From NCBI GenBank assembly GCA_000149265.1, contig CH003201.1, positions 368,377-432,376 on the forward strand: a stretch of DNA of 64,000 nucleotides, read 5' to 3'. This document shows, one piece after another, positions 63,567 to 64,000 of this stretch (position 1 is its first letter; every line of letters begins with the position of its first letter). A program made the translations under genes and the position numbers. Source of the stretch: Ciona savignyi. Its lineage: Eukaryota; Chordata; Ascidiacea; Phlebobranchia; Cionidae. The notes beneath the pieces were generated by a model. The model searched no databases. It was not told the origin of the DNA and saw nothing but the letters and a program-made list of their open reading frames with translations.

Positions 63567-64000
63567 GTGAAATTTTTAAAAAGTGTTGTTTTTTTTTTAA
63601 ATATAAGTTTCGCCATAAATTTCGTTTTTCTTTTAAAACATACATTTTATACGTCATCTTATTCGCTATAAAAACTTGTTTTTTATATTTTTTTCTGAAC
63701 GTGCATTTTGGGTCTTTATATTTTCTGGTCCACTAGTTTTTTTGTTGTGTCTTAGCTGTTGTTTTTACTATTTTTTAACTCAACAATCTAGTGTTGTGTT
63801 TTTCATCCTCTGGCAAAACCTTTTTATATAAATATGTATAATTCTATAATCTTATATATACAATAGATAGAATCAAATTGTGCTTTTTGAATAAATATAT
63901 AAGTTTATCCAAATTTATATAGAACTGTGCATGAATCCATATATTTACAAACAAAAACATTCCATATAAATAAGTATAATCTGATCATCCTATATATCCA

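Overview
This window is animal nuclear DNA, most likely from a Ciona-type sea squirt (ascidian tunicate). The grounds are AT-rich, intron-dense sequence with canonical GT-AG introns, dozens of copies of one tRNA-derived SINE ending in (TATCC)n, and a sequence at 18221-18236 that matches, apart from its first base, the 16-nt ascidian spliced leader as I remember it. The genus call is inference.

One gene fills the window on the + strand: an axonemal dynein heavy chain read through about 64 exons from 168 to 63566, roughly 9.7 kb of coding sequence or 3,200 codons. It is open at both ends. The order is N-terminal tail (168-9253), linker (9851-24567), AAA1 (25146-29207, GPAGTGKS), AAA2 (29529-43866, GPSGGGKT), AAA3 (44409-50175, GDSGVGKT), AAA4 (50500-58112, GIDGTGKV), stalk and microtubule-binding domain (58550-62769), and the start of AAA5 (63351-63566). 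The missing parts are the extreme N-terminus, the rest of AAA5, AAA6 and the C-terminus. From memory it resembles the DNAH6/DNAH14 group, which is unverified. There is a probable 1-bp frameshift in AAA3 near 48825 and a probably artificial assembly gap inside exon 13.

The largest dynein intron (29739-38688) holds a second gene on the opposite strand: a tubulin-tyrosine-ligase (TTL/TTLL) family protein of nine recognised coding exons (37078 down to 30881), broken by a 310-base assembly gap. A tubulin-modifying enzyme thus sits inside an axonemal motor gene.

The intron 17093-19886 carries the most unusual object: a U1 snRNA gene (18193-18887) with a plausible distal promoter (CRE plus octamer at 17928-17951). 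The loop of its stem-loop I is split by a 531-bp, GC-richer, poly(A)-tailed insert that begins with a spliced-leader-RNA-like sequence.

The remaining introns are loaded with SINEs, two solo LTRs, two hAT-like MITEs, minisatellites and a block of 333-bp tandem units. Two patterns recur: local tandem duplications that include a splice site, and SINE tails that supply or abut splice sites.
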